From assembly GCA_036924085.1 (NCBI GenBank), contig JAVGWX010000002.1, positions 159,377,174-159,441,173 of the forward strand: a DNA stretch of 64,000 nucleotides, given 5' to 3'. The notes under the pieces were generated by a model. That model had not been told where the DNA came from and made no database searches. It saw only the letters and a program-made list of their open reading frames with translations. How positions within the stretch are numbered: position 1 is the first letter of the stretch; each line of letters opens with the position of its first letter. The DNA comes from Ariolimax columbianus (lineage: Eukaryota; Mollusca; Gastropoda; Stylommatophora; Arionidae). The position numbers and the translations under genes were made by a program. Shown here one piece after another: positions 35,901-48,700 of this stretch.

Positions 35901-38900
35901 GTTTAGTTGTTAGTTATCAAGATAGGTTTAGTTGTTAGTTATCAAGATAGGTTTAGTTGTTAGTTATCAAGATAGGTTTAGTTGTTAGTTATCAAGATAG
36001 GTTTAGTTGTTAGTTATCAAGATAGGTTTAGTTGTTAGTTATCAAGATAGGTTTAGTTGTAAGTTATCAAGATAGGTTTAGTTGTTAGTTATCAAGATAG
36101 GTTTAGTTGTTAGTTATCAAGATAGGTTTAGTTGTTAGTTATCAAGATAGGTTTAGTTGTTAGTTATCAAGATAGGTTTAGTTGTTAGTTATCAAGATAG
36201 GTTTAGTTGTTAGTTATCAAGATAGGTTTAGTTGTTAGTTATCAAGATAGGTTTAGTTAGAGTGGACTTTGACAACAGGTAAAACTGGGAGAATGGGACA
36301 GACAATGATGAAGAGAGAGCATACTGAACATCATGGCATGCAAGACACACTAGGGTGTTGTAAAAGGTGACTGAAGAAGGTTGTTGATGAGGCTAGCAAC
36401 TCCATCATGTAGAATCATTGCTATTACAACTACTACTACAATTTCTCAGATACAGGCTTCCTGTAAAGGGCCAGGTGTAGTTGGGCCCATATGCTTCAGA
36501 TAGAATGAAAAAGTGAATCAATCAGTTAATGAATGAATAACTTAATGAATGAATCACTTAATGAATAAATCAATGACAAAATCAATCACAAATGAATGAA
36601 TGAATCCATATACGACCACTAACAGAATTGATAAACCAGTAATATAAGTAGAAAGAAGTGCAGAACCATGATCACATGCGTCAATTTGCCCAACACAAAG
36701 AATATTAGCTTTTCTTCTGGTATTAACCCTTTACAGTCCAACGTAATTTACAAGATGTTAGTCTCAATGTCCAAGAAAAGAACAATAATTTTATGTGCTT
36801 TGAAGTTAACATCAACAATAACAAAAAGTTATTAAAACTAAACTCATCATTTTAAAATTTACAAATACAGCTTTTATTTAAAATCAAATTTAGCTAATAA
36901 CAAGATCTGATTAATATTGGACATAATGTTCCAGATAAATTGAACTGTAAGTGTTGTTGCGCTAATTGACAATTAGGAGTGCAAAGGGTTAAAGATCAAC
37001 ATTTCTGGCCAGTGTCTACATACACAAACAAATGTTAAGCCAAGAGCTCAAACCTCATAGCTGGTTCTGATTCCAGAGCTTCCTGCTTGGGTCTGGGTGG
37101 GGCTGGTCTTGCACTGGATGGCCTGGCTAGCTGACGCCTGGTGATGTTAGCAGAAAATTCATTCATGTTCAATTGTACAGTCAGTCTATCAGTAGCTTGT
37201 GCAGGTTAATTGTAATGTGTACATATTACCTGTAATTTGTACAGGTCATCTGTGATATGTACAGGTCACTTGTACTTTCTACAAGAAACCCATAATTGAT
37301 ACAGAATACCTGTAATTTGCACATGTCACCTGTAATTTGTACAGATTACATAATGTATATGCACCACATACACATGTGTACAGACTACACACAATTTGTT
37401 CCCACCACATACACATAATTTGTACACACCACACACAATTTGTAGACTACACACAATTTGTACACACTACACACAATCTGTCCAGACTACACTCAATTTA
37501 ATATAACAGGCTGCAGCACGGCAGACTGGCTAAGGAGAAGGGATCGAAGAGGGAATGCTAACCCGGTACTCAAAAAATGCTTGCTGAAGTCAGATGTGTT
37601 GGACCGAAAGATGTAAATATCGCAGTCAAGCTGTAAACTAACACACAACGCATTCCGTTCTCTGGACTATATTCTGCTACTTAAGCCCTTTCAGGGTTTG
37701 GTAGTGGGAGATTGAGAATGAACGAAGCCAAGCCAAGCCATACCGCAATGGCTCCCGGTCGACCCAGCCTTAAATGGGTACTGGTTAAGTCCGGGAAGTA
37801 AAAGTGGCGAGGGAGAGGAGATGGCTACCGCCCTCATATAGCCGAGCCTGTGATTTGTGAGATCGCTAACACCTTACACCCTACGGCAGTAATGCTATGG
37901 GTTACTTCACTTTAATGTGTAAAATATTTTTTAAATGTATTTCAGTGCGCTATTGGTTCTCAAATTGTTTTCTTTGAACAGTATATTAGGAATAAGAATT
38001 TACTCATATTGCACCAGTAAAAAAAAACAACCCAAATAACTACCCATACCTAGGTCTTTTTTGGTCATATTATGTCACATTTCATGACTATATGGCCCAA
38101 CAGCACTGATTCAGCCCTAATGTTAGTTGTGTTGAAATATAGCGCGCCAGTTTGTCTGATCTACGCAGCCTGCCACAGTCCTGGATTAATTCTTGTAGTG
38201 GTAGTTTCTAGAATAATTTGTTTTATGTAATGAGATAGTTAGCTCCATGCACAACCTTCTTTAGTTGTATGTGTACACAACAGCAGTAGATCAGCTCCTT
38301 CTTGTGGTGGTTGGAAAGCCTAAGAAAGAGAAGAATGGCTCAAGCGTGAGTTAATGCCAGGAAGCTCTGAACAGATGAAGCCTATACAGGTTCATCTAGG
38401 AGAAGTAAAACTCGAACTTCCAACCACTTGTTGCCCTGTACGTTGTCTGGTGACCGCCAAAAGCTAGGGAGAGTTAGTAAATAACATGTCATTTGCAGAA
38501 CATCACTTCTTACAACCACTACCTATTTGGCTGTTATAAGTTTCTAAGCAAGTGTGCAGTATGGTAGGTTGCCATTACTTTCTGTACGTGGAGGAGCAAT
38601 TGCCTGAGAAACAAACCCAGTGTCTGCCAAACTGAACACAGTGGGAATCGAACCTGGTGCATTGGGATTGTGAAAACCAAGTGAATTTCACCCCTAGGCA
38701 ACGCAGCCTCCAGAGGGAGAGTTAACCGAATGCAAAATGTACATGGATGGATGGATGGAGAAGCGCACACATTGTAGCACAACTGGAAAATGAGGAACAA
38801 TCTGAAAAGGGGAGTCAAAACATAACCTTAATATGAAAATAAATTAAAAAATGAAAACATGAAGGTGACTTTGTATCTGCACATATCTTGCGCTCAAACA

Positions 38901-41900
38901 ACAACCACAATCGTGCAAAGAAAGCGCGTACACGTAAAGTTATTCTGTGCTATGCAGGATTTGCATTGGTTATATTAGATTTGAGATGCACTAAAGAGTG
39001 ACGTACGCAGCAACAACTTGAGGAGGCAGATCTCCTTCTCCTAGCATAGATTCTCTGGGCTTCGAGACATCCTCATCATCTGCAGGACACAAACAACACC
39101 AATTTATAAATTCTTAATTAAATACTACAGACTCATTCAGTTTCCTCTTCTTCAGCTATGTGTTTTAGAAGTGGTTTCTTTCTTGCCCTTTTGGCTTATA
39201 AACAGGATTGGGTGGCCAGTCCTAGGCACAACCCTTTTTAGTTTGTCTTGACATAGTGTTTTCTCTTCTACTATAAGGCAGAGAAATCTTTTCTTTTTTC
39301 AATGGTTTATAGTTTCTACAGGTCTGGATGGGATAGCTGGCCTATGCCCAACCTTAGTCGTCTTATATGACAAGTCTAGCAGATTACAGTGTTACTATTC
39401 TCTGCTCTCCATTGGGCCCAAGTAACACAGGGCAGAGTACTATTGATATGGACTACAACAAGTGAGACTTCCCCTGCCATCTTTTCTCTTGTGAGTTCCA
39501 CTTCAGCTCATGTGTGATTGTATTTTAGGTTTCCTTCTGATAGTGTGTTCTTTCCATCTCCACTTTCTCTTGCTGCCGAATCAAACTTGACTAATTATTG
39601 TATGTAATATGCTTTCATTTCAAGTCTCTCAAACTGCTGAATCAAACTTGACTAATTATTGTTTGTAACATGCTTTCATTTCAAGCCTCTTAAATGCAGT
39701 GAGAAAACTAGTGAACTTAGACCTGAAGATAGCACAGGCTGGCTTAAAAGGTTTAAGGATAGAAGCCATCACCGCAAGATCAAAGTCCAGCAGTTACTGA
39801 TGACAACAGTTTTAGATGTAAGCCTTCTAAGCAAATAACTAAGATGGATGAAGCAGCACCACTTCATCCCCATATTGAAAGAAAATTATGTTTAAAACTT
39901 TCATTACTTAAGAACAGAAGTCAACATTTGACTTCTAATCTGTACAAAGCAGACAACAATAAATAAATAAATAAATATACTGTATACATCAAATTTGCAT
40001 TTGTTAGTCACTCTATAATAAAGAAACAAAAATGTTACAGTAAGCATACATAACATTTGGTTACCTGACATCAGACATTTGTTATGCCTGATTGAACACC
40101 AGATTTACAGAAGGTAAGAATTATGTGCACTGTCTTTTCGTGTTACTTTTGTTTTTTAAGGCAAGCGCTATTTTGCACACAATATATATATATATAATAA
40201 TAGGTCAGAGATCCGGAGCGTAACCCAACTTATGAGATGGGCTCAGCATTAATTGCTATAGTCTATTATATTGCTATATAATCTATTGAATAAATTGCTT
40301 CAGTGTACAATTCACTTTGTACCGTTATGTCATAGCTGTAAACTGTATGAGAAATATAACATAATACTAAGAACATTTACATTCAATTTTAATAAGCAAA
40401 CAAGCAGCGTTGACATTAAAAGCAGGGTAGCAGTTTTATGTATTTAAATAAGTGTCTTCAAGGCTAGAGAGTTTTAAAGGGATCTGGTCACGTGACAAGA
40501 ATTTTAAAAAAAAACTATTATATTTTCAGAATATCTGATAACAGTTTAGAAAGGGGGGTATTAACATCTGGACTATTAAGTCTAAAGAAAATAAATAAAT
40601 ATATATCAATTAAAAATCTAGCATGTGTTCTGAGACAAATCACTGTCTGTTCTTGAATATAATACAGCATCAAATTATAACAAGAACCTAGATCTTAGAA
40701 GGTTTTGTTACTTGAATATAATCAGAATTGTAATCTTTAAGTAGGTTCAGCTTAACCCTTTGAACCTGTGACACCCATATATTGGAATATGTGTAAATAC
40801 CCAATTCCCCGGGCCACCCATTTGCTGGTGTGATGGATAGACCATTAATTTAAGGCATTTTTTGGGATGTACTGCTTGGATTTTGGCCATAATATAGTGA
40901 TGTCTGCACAGCATACACAGTTCAGGAAATAACAAATATGGCAGCACAAATATAGAAGCATTTCTTCACGATGTTTTTGATTATTTTCGTGACGAAAATG
41001 GATTTTGAAAATTCAGGAAATGGCCATTCTAAAAGACTTACAACTTAAGTCATTGAAAATAATTTCAAGGATTTAGAGGCTGATAAATTGGATTTAGATG
41101 GTGATTATTCTGAAAAGAATCAGTTGTTATTTGAATGACAACATGTGATTTGGATTACCATTCATCCATTGATCTTCTTCTTCTTCTGCATTCGTTCTCA
41201 ATCTCCCACTACCAAACCCTGAAAGGGCTTAAGTAGCAGAATGTAGTCCAGAGAACGGTTAGCGTTGTGTCGTAGTTTTACAGCTTGGCTGCGATATTTG
41301 CATCTTTCAGTCCAACACATTCGACTTCAGCAAGCATTTTTTGAGTACCGGGTTAGCATTCCCTCTTCGATCCCTTCTCCAGTCTGCCCTACTGCAGCCT
41401 GTTATCCAGGATCACCGCATGGAGGTGTAGAAGGGTCTTGGCAGCTATGGTTCGCTGGCCCTGATGCTAGCATTCAGCTATGGGTCGCTGACCACTGCAG
41501 CTTATGCGCTGCTCAACATCTTGATCCCCATCCATTGATCAATCTGGATCTGTTCCTCAGAAGATCAGACTACTGTCCTGGGGGTATCCCACATAATGTG
41601 TCAAGTAAATTTGATGAATATATTCCACATTCTACTGAAGTAGGAGCATTGTAGATTAACAGGTCAGTCAATTTTAGATAGAATAACTAAATCAGAGCAC
41701 ATAGTTACATTATAATAAATAGCTTCACTCAAATTGATACATTGGCAACATTTGCCCATTTTCTCAGGGGCACAAGGGAATGGGATTATACAGACTTGGT
41801 AGCCACGGTTCAAAGGGTTCAACATAAATAATCTTGAATATAATGCAAAATTTCACCTTAACAAATTCTAGAGAATTTATCTTTAATATATGAAGGTGTT

Positions 41901-42755
41901 TCACTCCAACAATAAAATTTAGAGAATATAATAACAATTTATTGAACGTGTTTTATTTAAACAATAAATGCTAGATAATGAATCTTAAATCTATGAAGGT
42001 GTTTCATTTAAACATGGTAGAGAATATAACAAGAAAATAAATCTTTGATGGTGTTCAACTTTCAATTAAAAAAATGGCCTCCTTGTTAGTGAACACTTAA
42101 ATCTTTTATGGTGTATTTCGCATGGAAATGAAGTAGTGTTGAATATAATACGAACCAACATAATTCACGTAAACAGTTAATAACTTTGACGCCATGTAAA
42201 AAAGGTAGACCACCATAGCAACTTCCTGTTGATTGTTCATTGACTTAAAAGTGTTAGGCCCCTTATGTAATTAGTAGAAATGTTGGAATTATAGAGACAA
42301 CACATCAGACTATATTTGGGCTAACACAGTACACACTAAGGATAAATGACAAAAGCTAGAAATGGATTTGGCAGAGGGGAGTCAGCACACAAAATAAAAG
42401 TTGGATGGGAAATAATCAACTAAATTTGCTAAAATAAAGAATGGAGCAGTTGGTCAAGTTGTTTGGATGTTGACCTTCTGACCAGGAGGAAATGACCTCA
42501 AAACCTTGGTATGGCTTTAGTTGTTTTTCTATTATTACCATTGTCTGGGTCCATTGGGAGGACTTCTAGCAGTAATTAATAATTGTCCCTGCAGTTGCTA
42601 TAATTGACGGGAAAAGCCGCCTTTATTTCTCAGCCTACAAATTCTTCCAGTGGACTTAGATAGTGGGAATAAACTCCAAAATTAGTTTTTTTATCCCCAC
42701 AAAATAACCAGAGAGAGAGAAAAATAGAGAGAGAGAGAGAGAAAGAGAGAAAAAT

Positions 42756-42788
<33 letters not shown>

Positions 42789-45700
42789 AAGAATGAGAGG
42801 GGTGTTGATGATTGTGTTGGTCAGTAGATTGGCAATACAGTGTAGGAGTTGTCAATCTCTAGGGTGAGGCTGCCCTGGACAAGTGAGAGGTCTGGAAAGT
42901 GTACAGCATTTCCCAGAAAATTGATTTCTCAAAGGTTCCTTTATTTATTTGATGAAGACTGGGAGGAGAGGAGCATCAGTTAATACATCAACTACTGTAC
43001 TGAAAACTCATTCTGTTGCAATAAATAATTGATGTTCACCTTTCCACGCTGATGTGAGCGCACAGATTCAACTGTGGATAATTTCATTCTTGGACTGGAT
43101 CAGAATGTATTTGGGTAAATTATTCATCCATGCTATCACTACACTGGTCTTGGTGCTGGGAGTGGCTCTATGGATAAACATCTTGGATGTTGTTGTGTTA
43201 TGATCATTTTCTGGGAAGGAGTGAGGGCAACTCAGCTGATAGGTGGGAGAGTATGAGGGCAACTCAGCTGATAGGTGGGAGAGTGAGGGCAACTCAGCTG
43301 ATAGGTGGGAGAGTGAGGGCAACTCAGCTGATAGGTGGGAGAGTGAGGGCAACTCAGCTGATAGGTGGGAGAGTGAGGGCAACTCAGCTGATATGTGGGA
43401 GAGTGAGGGCAACTCAGCTGATAGGTGGGAGAGTGAGGGCAACTCAGCTGATAGGTGGGAGAGTGAGGGCAACTCAGCTGATAGGTGGGAGAGTGAGGGC
43501 AACTCAGCTGATAGGTGGGAGAGTGAGGGCAACTCAGCTGATAGGTGGGAGAGTGAGGGCAACTCAGCTGATAGGTGGGAGAGTGAGGGCAACTTAGCTG
43601 ATGGGTGGGAGAGTGAGGGCAACTCAGCTGATATGTGGGAGAGTGAGGGCAACTCAGCTGATATGTGGGAGAGTGAGGGCAACTCAGCTGATAGGTGGGA
43701 GAGTGAGGGCAACTCAGCTGATAGGTGGGAGAGTGAGGGCAACTCAGCTGATAGGTGGGAGAGTGAGGGCAACTCATTTGATATGTGGAAGAGTGAGGGC
43801 AACTCAGTTGATAGGTGGAGAGTGAGGGCAACTCAGCTGATAGGTGGGAGAGTGAGGGCAACTCATTTGATAGGTGGGAGAGTGAGGGCAACTCAGCTGA
43901 TATGTGGGAGAGTGAGGGCAACTCAGTTGATAGGTGGGAGAGTGAGGGCAACTCAGCTGATATGTGGGAGAGTGAGGGCAACTCAGTTGATATGTGGGAG
44001 AGTGAGGGCAACTCAGTTGATATGTGGGAGAGTGAGGGCAACTTAGTTGATTTGTGGGAGAGTGAGGGCAACTTAGTTGATATGTGGGAGAGTGAGGGCA
44101 ACTCAGCTGATATGTGGGAGAGTATGAGGGCAACATCTGATATGTCAGAGAGGGTGGGGGCAACTCAGCTGATAATCTCTGATAGGTAAACATAAATAAC
44201 ATGAGTTTCGCTTCGTTGTTGCCTTGATATGGTCACAGAGTAATTACGTTTAATGTGTTTCTTTCACCTAATCTCTGATATGGAGGAATGTGATTGCTGT
44301 TGACCAATAAAAGAGAAATGAGATTTTGTCAGAATTAGAAAGAAATATATTGAAAGATGATATGAGAGAAAGAGAATGTACTAATGACAAAATGTGTTGA
44401 TATGGGAAGCCATGCAAAGACTACATTTAAAAAAAAAAAATATCTTAAAGAGGAAGAAGAAACAAAATTACAAACTAGTAGTTGGCAGTTTAAGAGGAGG
44501 AAAATATATTAGAAATTTTCTGGCAAGCTGAAATAAATTTCTACAAAGAACAATAAATATACTAACATGCTACTCAAACAGACTAATACAGAAGCAATAC
44601 ATTTAATCTTTCTTCATCTTCTTCAAGGCCCCAGGAAATTATTTAAGCCACTCTTGTTTAGCATTATTATGTATGTAGTTGTTCTTTCTTGATCTTTCAT
44701 TGAAACACAGCAGTTTACACAGCCAGGCTAACTGGCTGGAACGTGTCAATGGTGGATTGTGTCAATGGTGGATTGTGTCAATGGTGGATTGTGTCAATGG
44801 TGGATTGTTCAATGGTGGATTGTTAAATGGGCTATTAGACACCTGTGACGACATGCTCTCAGTTTGGCAGTAGTCATAGTCTCTGTTACACACAGAGCCC
44901 TCCCAGGTATCACTAAGACAACATATTATGTTCAATGAGTGCTACATGTTAGATGGCATGGCAAACCATAAGTTGCAGTAATGCAACTGTGCACCTATCA
45001 ACATTCGTAATTTGAAACTTGAATCAGCATAAGATAAGAACTAAAAAATTAGTTTTGGAAGAAATTAGTAATTGAAAAAAAAATATACACACATATATAA
45101 CAACATATACATAAATAGGGCTATACTGAATGTGCATTTGTTTCAGAGCAGAATAGTGCATTCACTATTATACTATTTGAACTCAGTTGTATAATACATT
45201 GTAATCATAAATGAATAGCTTAAAATTGAACTTCTTATCTGAGGAACTCAAAATTGAATGCCGGAGGGAAAAGTAGTTGCTGTACAATCATCATGGCAAT
45301 GTTAAGAGGTCAACACTCTCAATGTGAACCAAGAAAATTGGACAATCTGTCAAGTAAGAAACGTAGGACTGAATAAGATTATAACCCTTAGGTACAGTTA
45401 TTTGGTCATTTTATACAGTACATAGTTGCCACTTATTTGTTCAGGAACTATGTTCTGCAGGGAGTTGACATGTTTTGATTGATATATTATTGAGCGGAAT
45501 AAACCATTTTCCCCGTAACTTTTATTTTAAAAATACAATTCTAAATAACCCTATGGTATTTACAGAGTTATTAATATAGTTTAAGATGAAATTATGCAGA
45601 TTTTAGTAGACTCTCCAGAGTCTTCAGTGATACAAAACAATTGTGAAACGGAATAACACATTTTAAAAAGTAGTACCACTTTGAAACGTTACATGTATTT

Positions 45701-48700
45701 TCTTGAATACTTTAAAATTAATAAAAATGTAGGCAGAATTAAAGAATGAAATGATTGTGCCTAGTACTTAATAATTGTTCATATCAAACGACTCTTCAGT
45801 GTAGCCCTAATATACGTATGTTTGGAATGGTCTTCTCACAAGAAGGAGAACGATAGCACAAATAATCTATAAAGTTTATACATATGATGAAGTAATGATG
45901 TCTAGACCTATTGTATGCGACAGTTTGAAGGTAAGGACATAAATACCTGCGTTGAGTTCGTCTAGATCTTCACCATTCTGGTGGTCTGCTGGGAGGTAGA
46001 CATGGTGGCAGTGACATGACTGACAACAGTGAGTGACATGACTGATAACAGTGAGTGACAGTGACATGACTGACAACAGTGAGTGACAGTGACATAACTG
46101 ATAACAGTGAGTGACAGTGACTGATAACAGTGAGTGACAGTGACATGACTGACAACAGTGAGTGACAGTGACATGACTGACAACAGTGAGTGACAGTGAC
46201 ATGACTGACAACAGTGAGTGACAGTGACATGACTGACAACAGTGAGTGACAGTGACATGGTTGACAACAGTGAGTGATGGTTACATGACTGACAACAGTG
46301 GGTGGCAGTGACATGACTGATAACAGTGACATGACTGACAAAAGTGAGTGACAGTAATATGACTGACAACAGTGAATGACATGACTGACAACAGTGAGTG
46401 ACAGTGACATGACTGACAACAGTTAGTGATGGTAACATGACTGACAGCAGTGAGTGACAGTGACATGGCTGACAACAGTGGGTGACAGCGACATGACTGA
46501 CAGCACTGAGTGACAGTGGTATGACTGATGACAGTGGTATGACTGGTGGCAGTAAGTGACAGTGGTATGACTGATGGCAGTGAGTGACAGTGGCATGACT
46601 GATGGCAGTGAGTGACAGTGCCATAGCTGACAGTAGGGAGTGATATGACTGGCAACAGTGACTGACAGAGACATATAGAGAAAGTGGAAGTATGTAGTAT
46701 ATATCCTCATAAAGCAGCAGAAGACATGCACTGGATAGGAACCCATAAGGACAGTGACAATAGGAGAGATTTGTTAAAACATATCAACAAATGAGGAATC
46801 TCGGAGTAGCGAACGTCAGGGAAAAAACAAGCAAATATCTCAAGGTAGAAATTGATAACAATGGGCAGTTTAATGAGGGTTGGTTTGGTGGAAATAGATC
46901 GGTGGATTGAGACGGGTAGAAATAGGCAGAGAGATGGTGGGGGCAACGTGTGAAGCAATAGGGCAGGATGGAAGTGCAACATTTGTATGATGGATCGGTG
47001 TTTTTTAAAAAGTAACTATTTTTAGAATTATTCCGGGAAATGCCAGGTAAAATTTAGTTAATTATTAAAAAGTAAAAATCACAAAATTGTAATTTTCATT
47101 CATAAAGGTAAGCTTACATTACCAGGAAACAGCGTTATTATCTTTCAAAATATTTCAGCAGTGTAGAAACTGAACTGTTTTCTCTTTCTTTAAATTGTCA
47201 TTCACATGTTGGTAGGTGCAGAGTGTTTAATCCACATCTTGTCGAATCTACATGCCTTGATCAAGATTAGAGTCAGCATCCATAGTGCTTTACTTCAACG
47301 CGTCTACAGCTCGAAAGATCTCTTCAAATTGCTTCAAAGTGTCTAGAGCTCAAAAGATGTCTTCAAATTGCTTCAAAGTGTCTAGAGCTCGAAAGATGTC
47401 TTCAAATTGCTTCAAAGCGTCTACAGCTCAAAAGATGGCTTCAAAGCGTCTATAGCTCGAAAGATGTCTTCAAATTGCTTCAAAGCGTCTACAGCTCAAA
47501 AGATGGCTTCAAAGCGTCTATAGCTCGAAAGATGTCTTCAAATTGCTTCAAAGCGTGTACAGCTCAAAAGATGGCTTCAAAGCGTCTATAGCTCGAAAGA
47601 TGTCTTCAAATTGCTTCAAAGCATCTACAGCTCAAAAGATGGCTTCAAAGCGTCAACAGCTCAAAAGATGGCTTCAAAGCGTCTACAGCTCAAAAGATGG
47701 CTTCAAAGCGTCTATAGCTCTAAAGATGTCTTCAAATTGCTTCAAAGTTTCTACAGCTCAAAAGATGTCTTCAAATTACTGAGCATGAACTCCTTCCTTT
47801 GCACATCTGCTGTTTCTTCGACCTTATTGTTGGCATCTTCAAATGTTCTTTGTTGTGATTTATAAGTAGAAGACCATTGATCAGTTTCCCAGGTCTATGA
47901 AGTATTTTCACATATTTCTGTTAATTTCTCCACATATTTTATAATTTTCGGATCCGCATATTCAGGCATTACATCAATTCATAATCTCAACTTCGCATGC
48001 ACTAGTCCCGCATTAAGTGAATTTTGGTTCACATTGAACGCGACCTAGTATCTTTATACAATTTGTAGTTAATTAATTACAAATTGCTGAAAGACCTAAC
48101 TGTACATAAAAGAAAATGAACTTAATCAAAAGATAAATCAATCAATCAAAACCAGCTTAGCACAGGCCATACAATAATACACACCAAGACACCCTTCGCC
48201 ATCAGTTCTAGCTCTGTCCATGTCTTTCCTGTTTCCTTTATGTTTGTCTGAGTTTTTTTTCTCTGTGTGTTTCGGTCTGCTTGTAATTTTCTTCCCTTGG
48301 GGATTCCAGAACAAAGACTATATTGTTTTGCTATCAACTGGTTTTTTTAATGTTTGTCCTATCCATTGACATTGCCTTTTCTTCATGTCATATTTTACTG
48401 ATATCTGTCTTGATCTTTCCTTCTTCTTCTTCGTACGCTGTCAGATGTCAACTTGAAAGCAGCTGTCATCCTGAGGCTGTCGACACTGCCATTGAGCTTG
48501 TCTAGTATTGGGACTGATGATGGCCACATGTGCTTTCTCTGGTCCTCGTATGTCGGGCAGTTTTGCAGCAGATGTTCAGCGGTCATTTTCCCTGTACCAC
48601 AGGTGCATTCGTCAGTGCCACCAATCTTCAGTTTATTGAATAGATGGTACCTCAGTCTGTTGTGGCCTGTGCGGAGTCTGAAGACCACGACCTGCTCTTT

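Noticed and set aside
38534..38818. 94-codon minus-strand ORF with a hydrophobic start, between exons 5 and 6
   Set aside because: No splice-compatible position in the IFT54 frame and no family motif. It lies within intron 5.
43068..44202. Long ORFs on both strands (SADRWESEGN and ELPSLSH repeats)
   Set aside because: A 30-bp tandem unit, a multiple of 3, keeps several frames open at once. There is no start context or non-repetitive domain.
45876..46746. Cys/His-rich repetitive ORFs resembling zinc proteins
   Set aside because: Produced by the 28-bp array. The only coding part is the 42-nt IFT54 exon at its edge.
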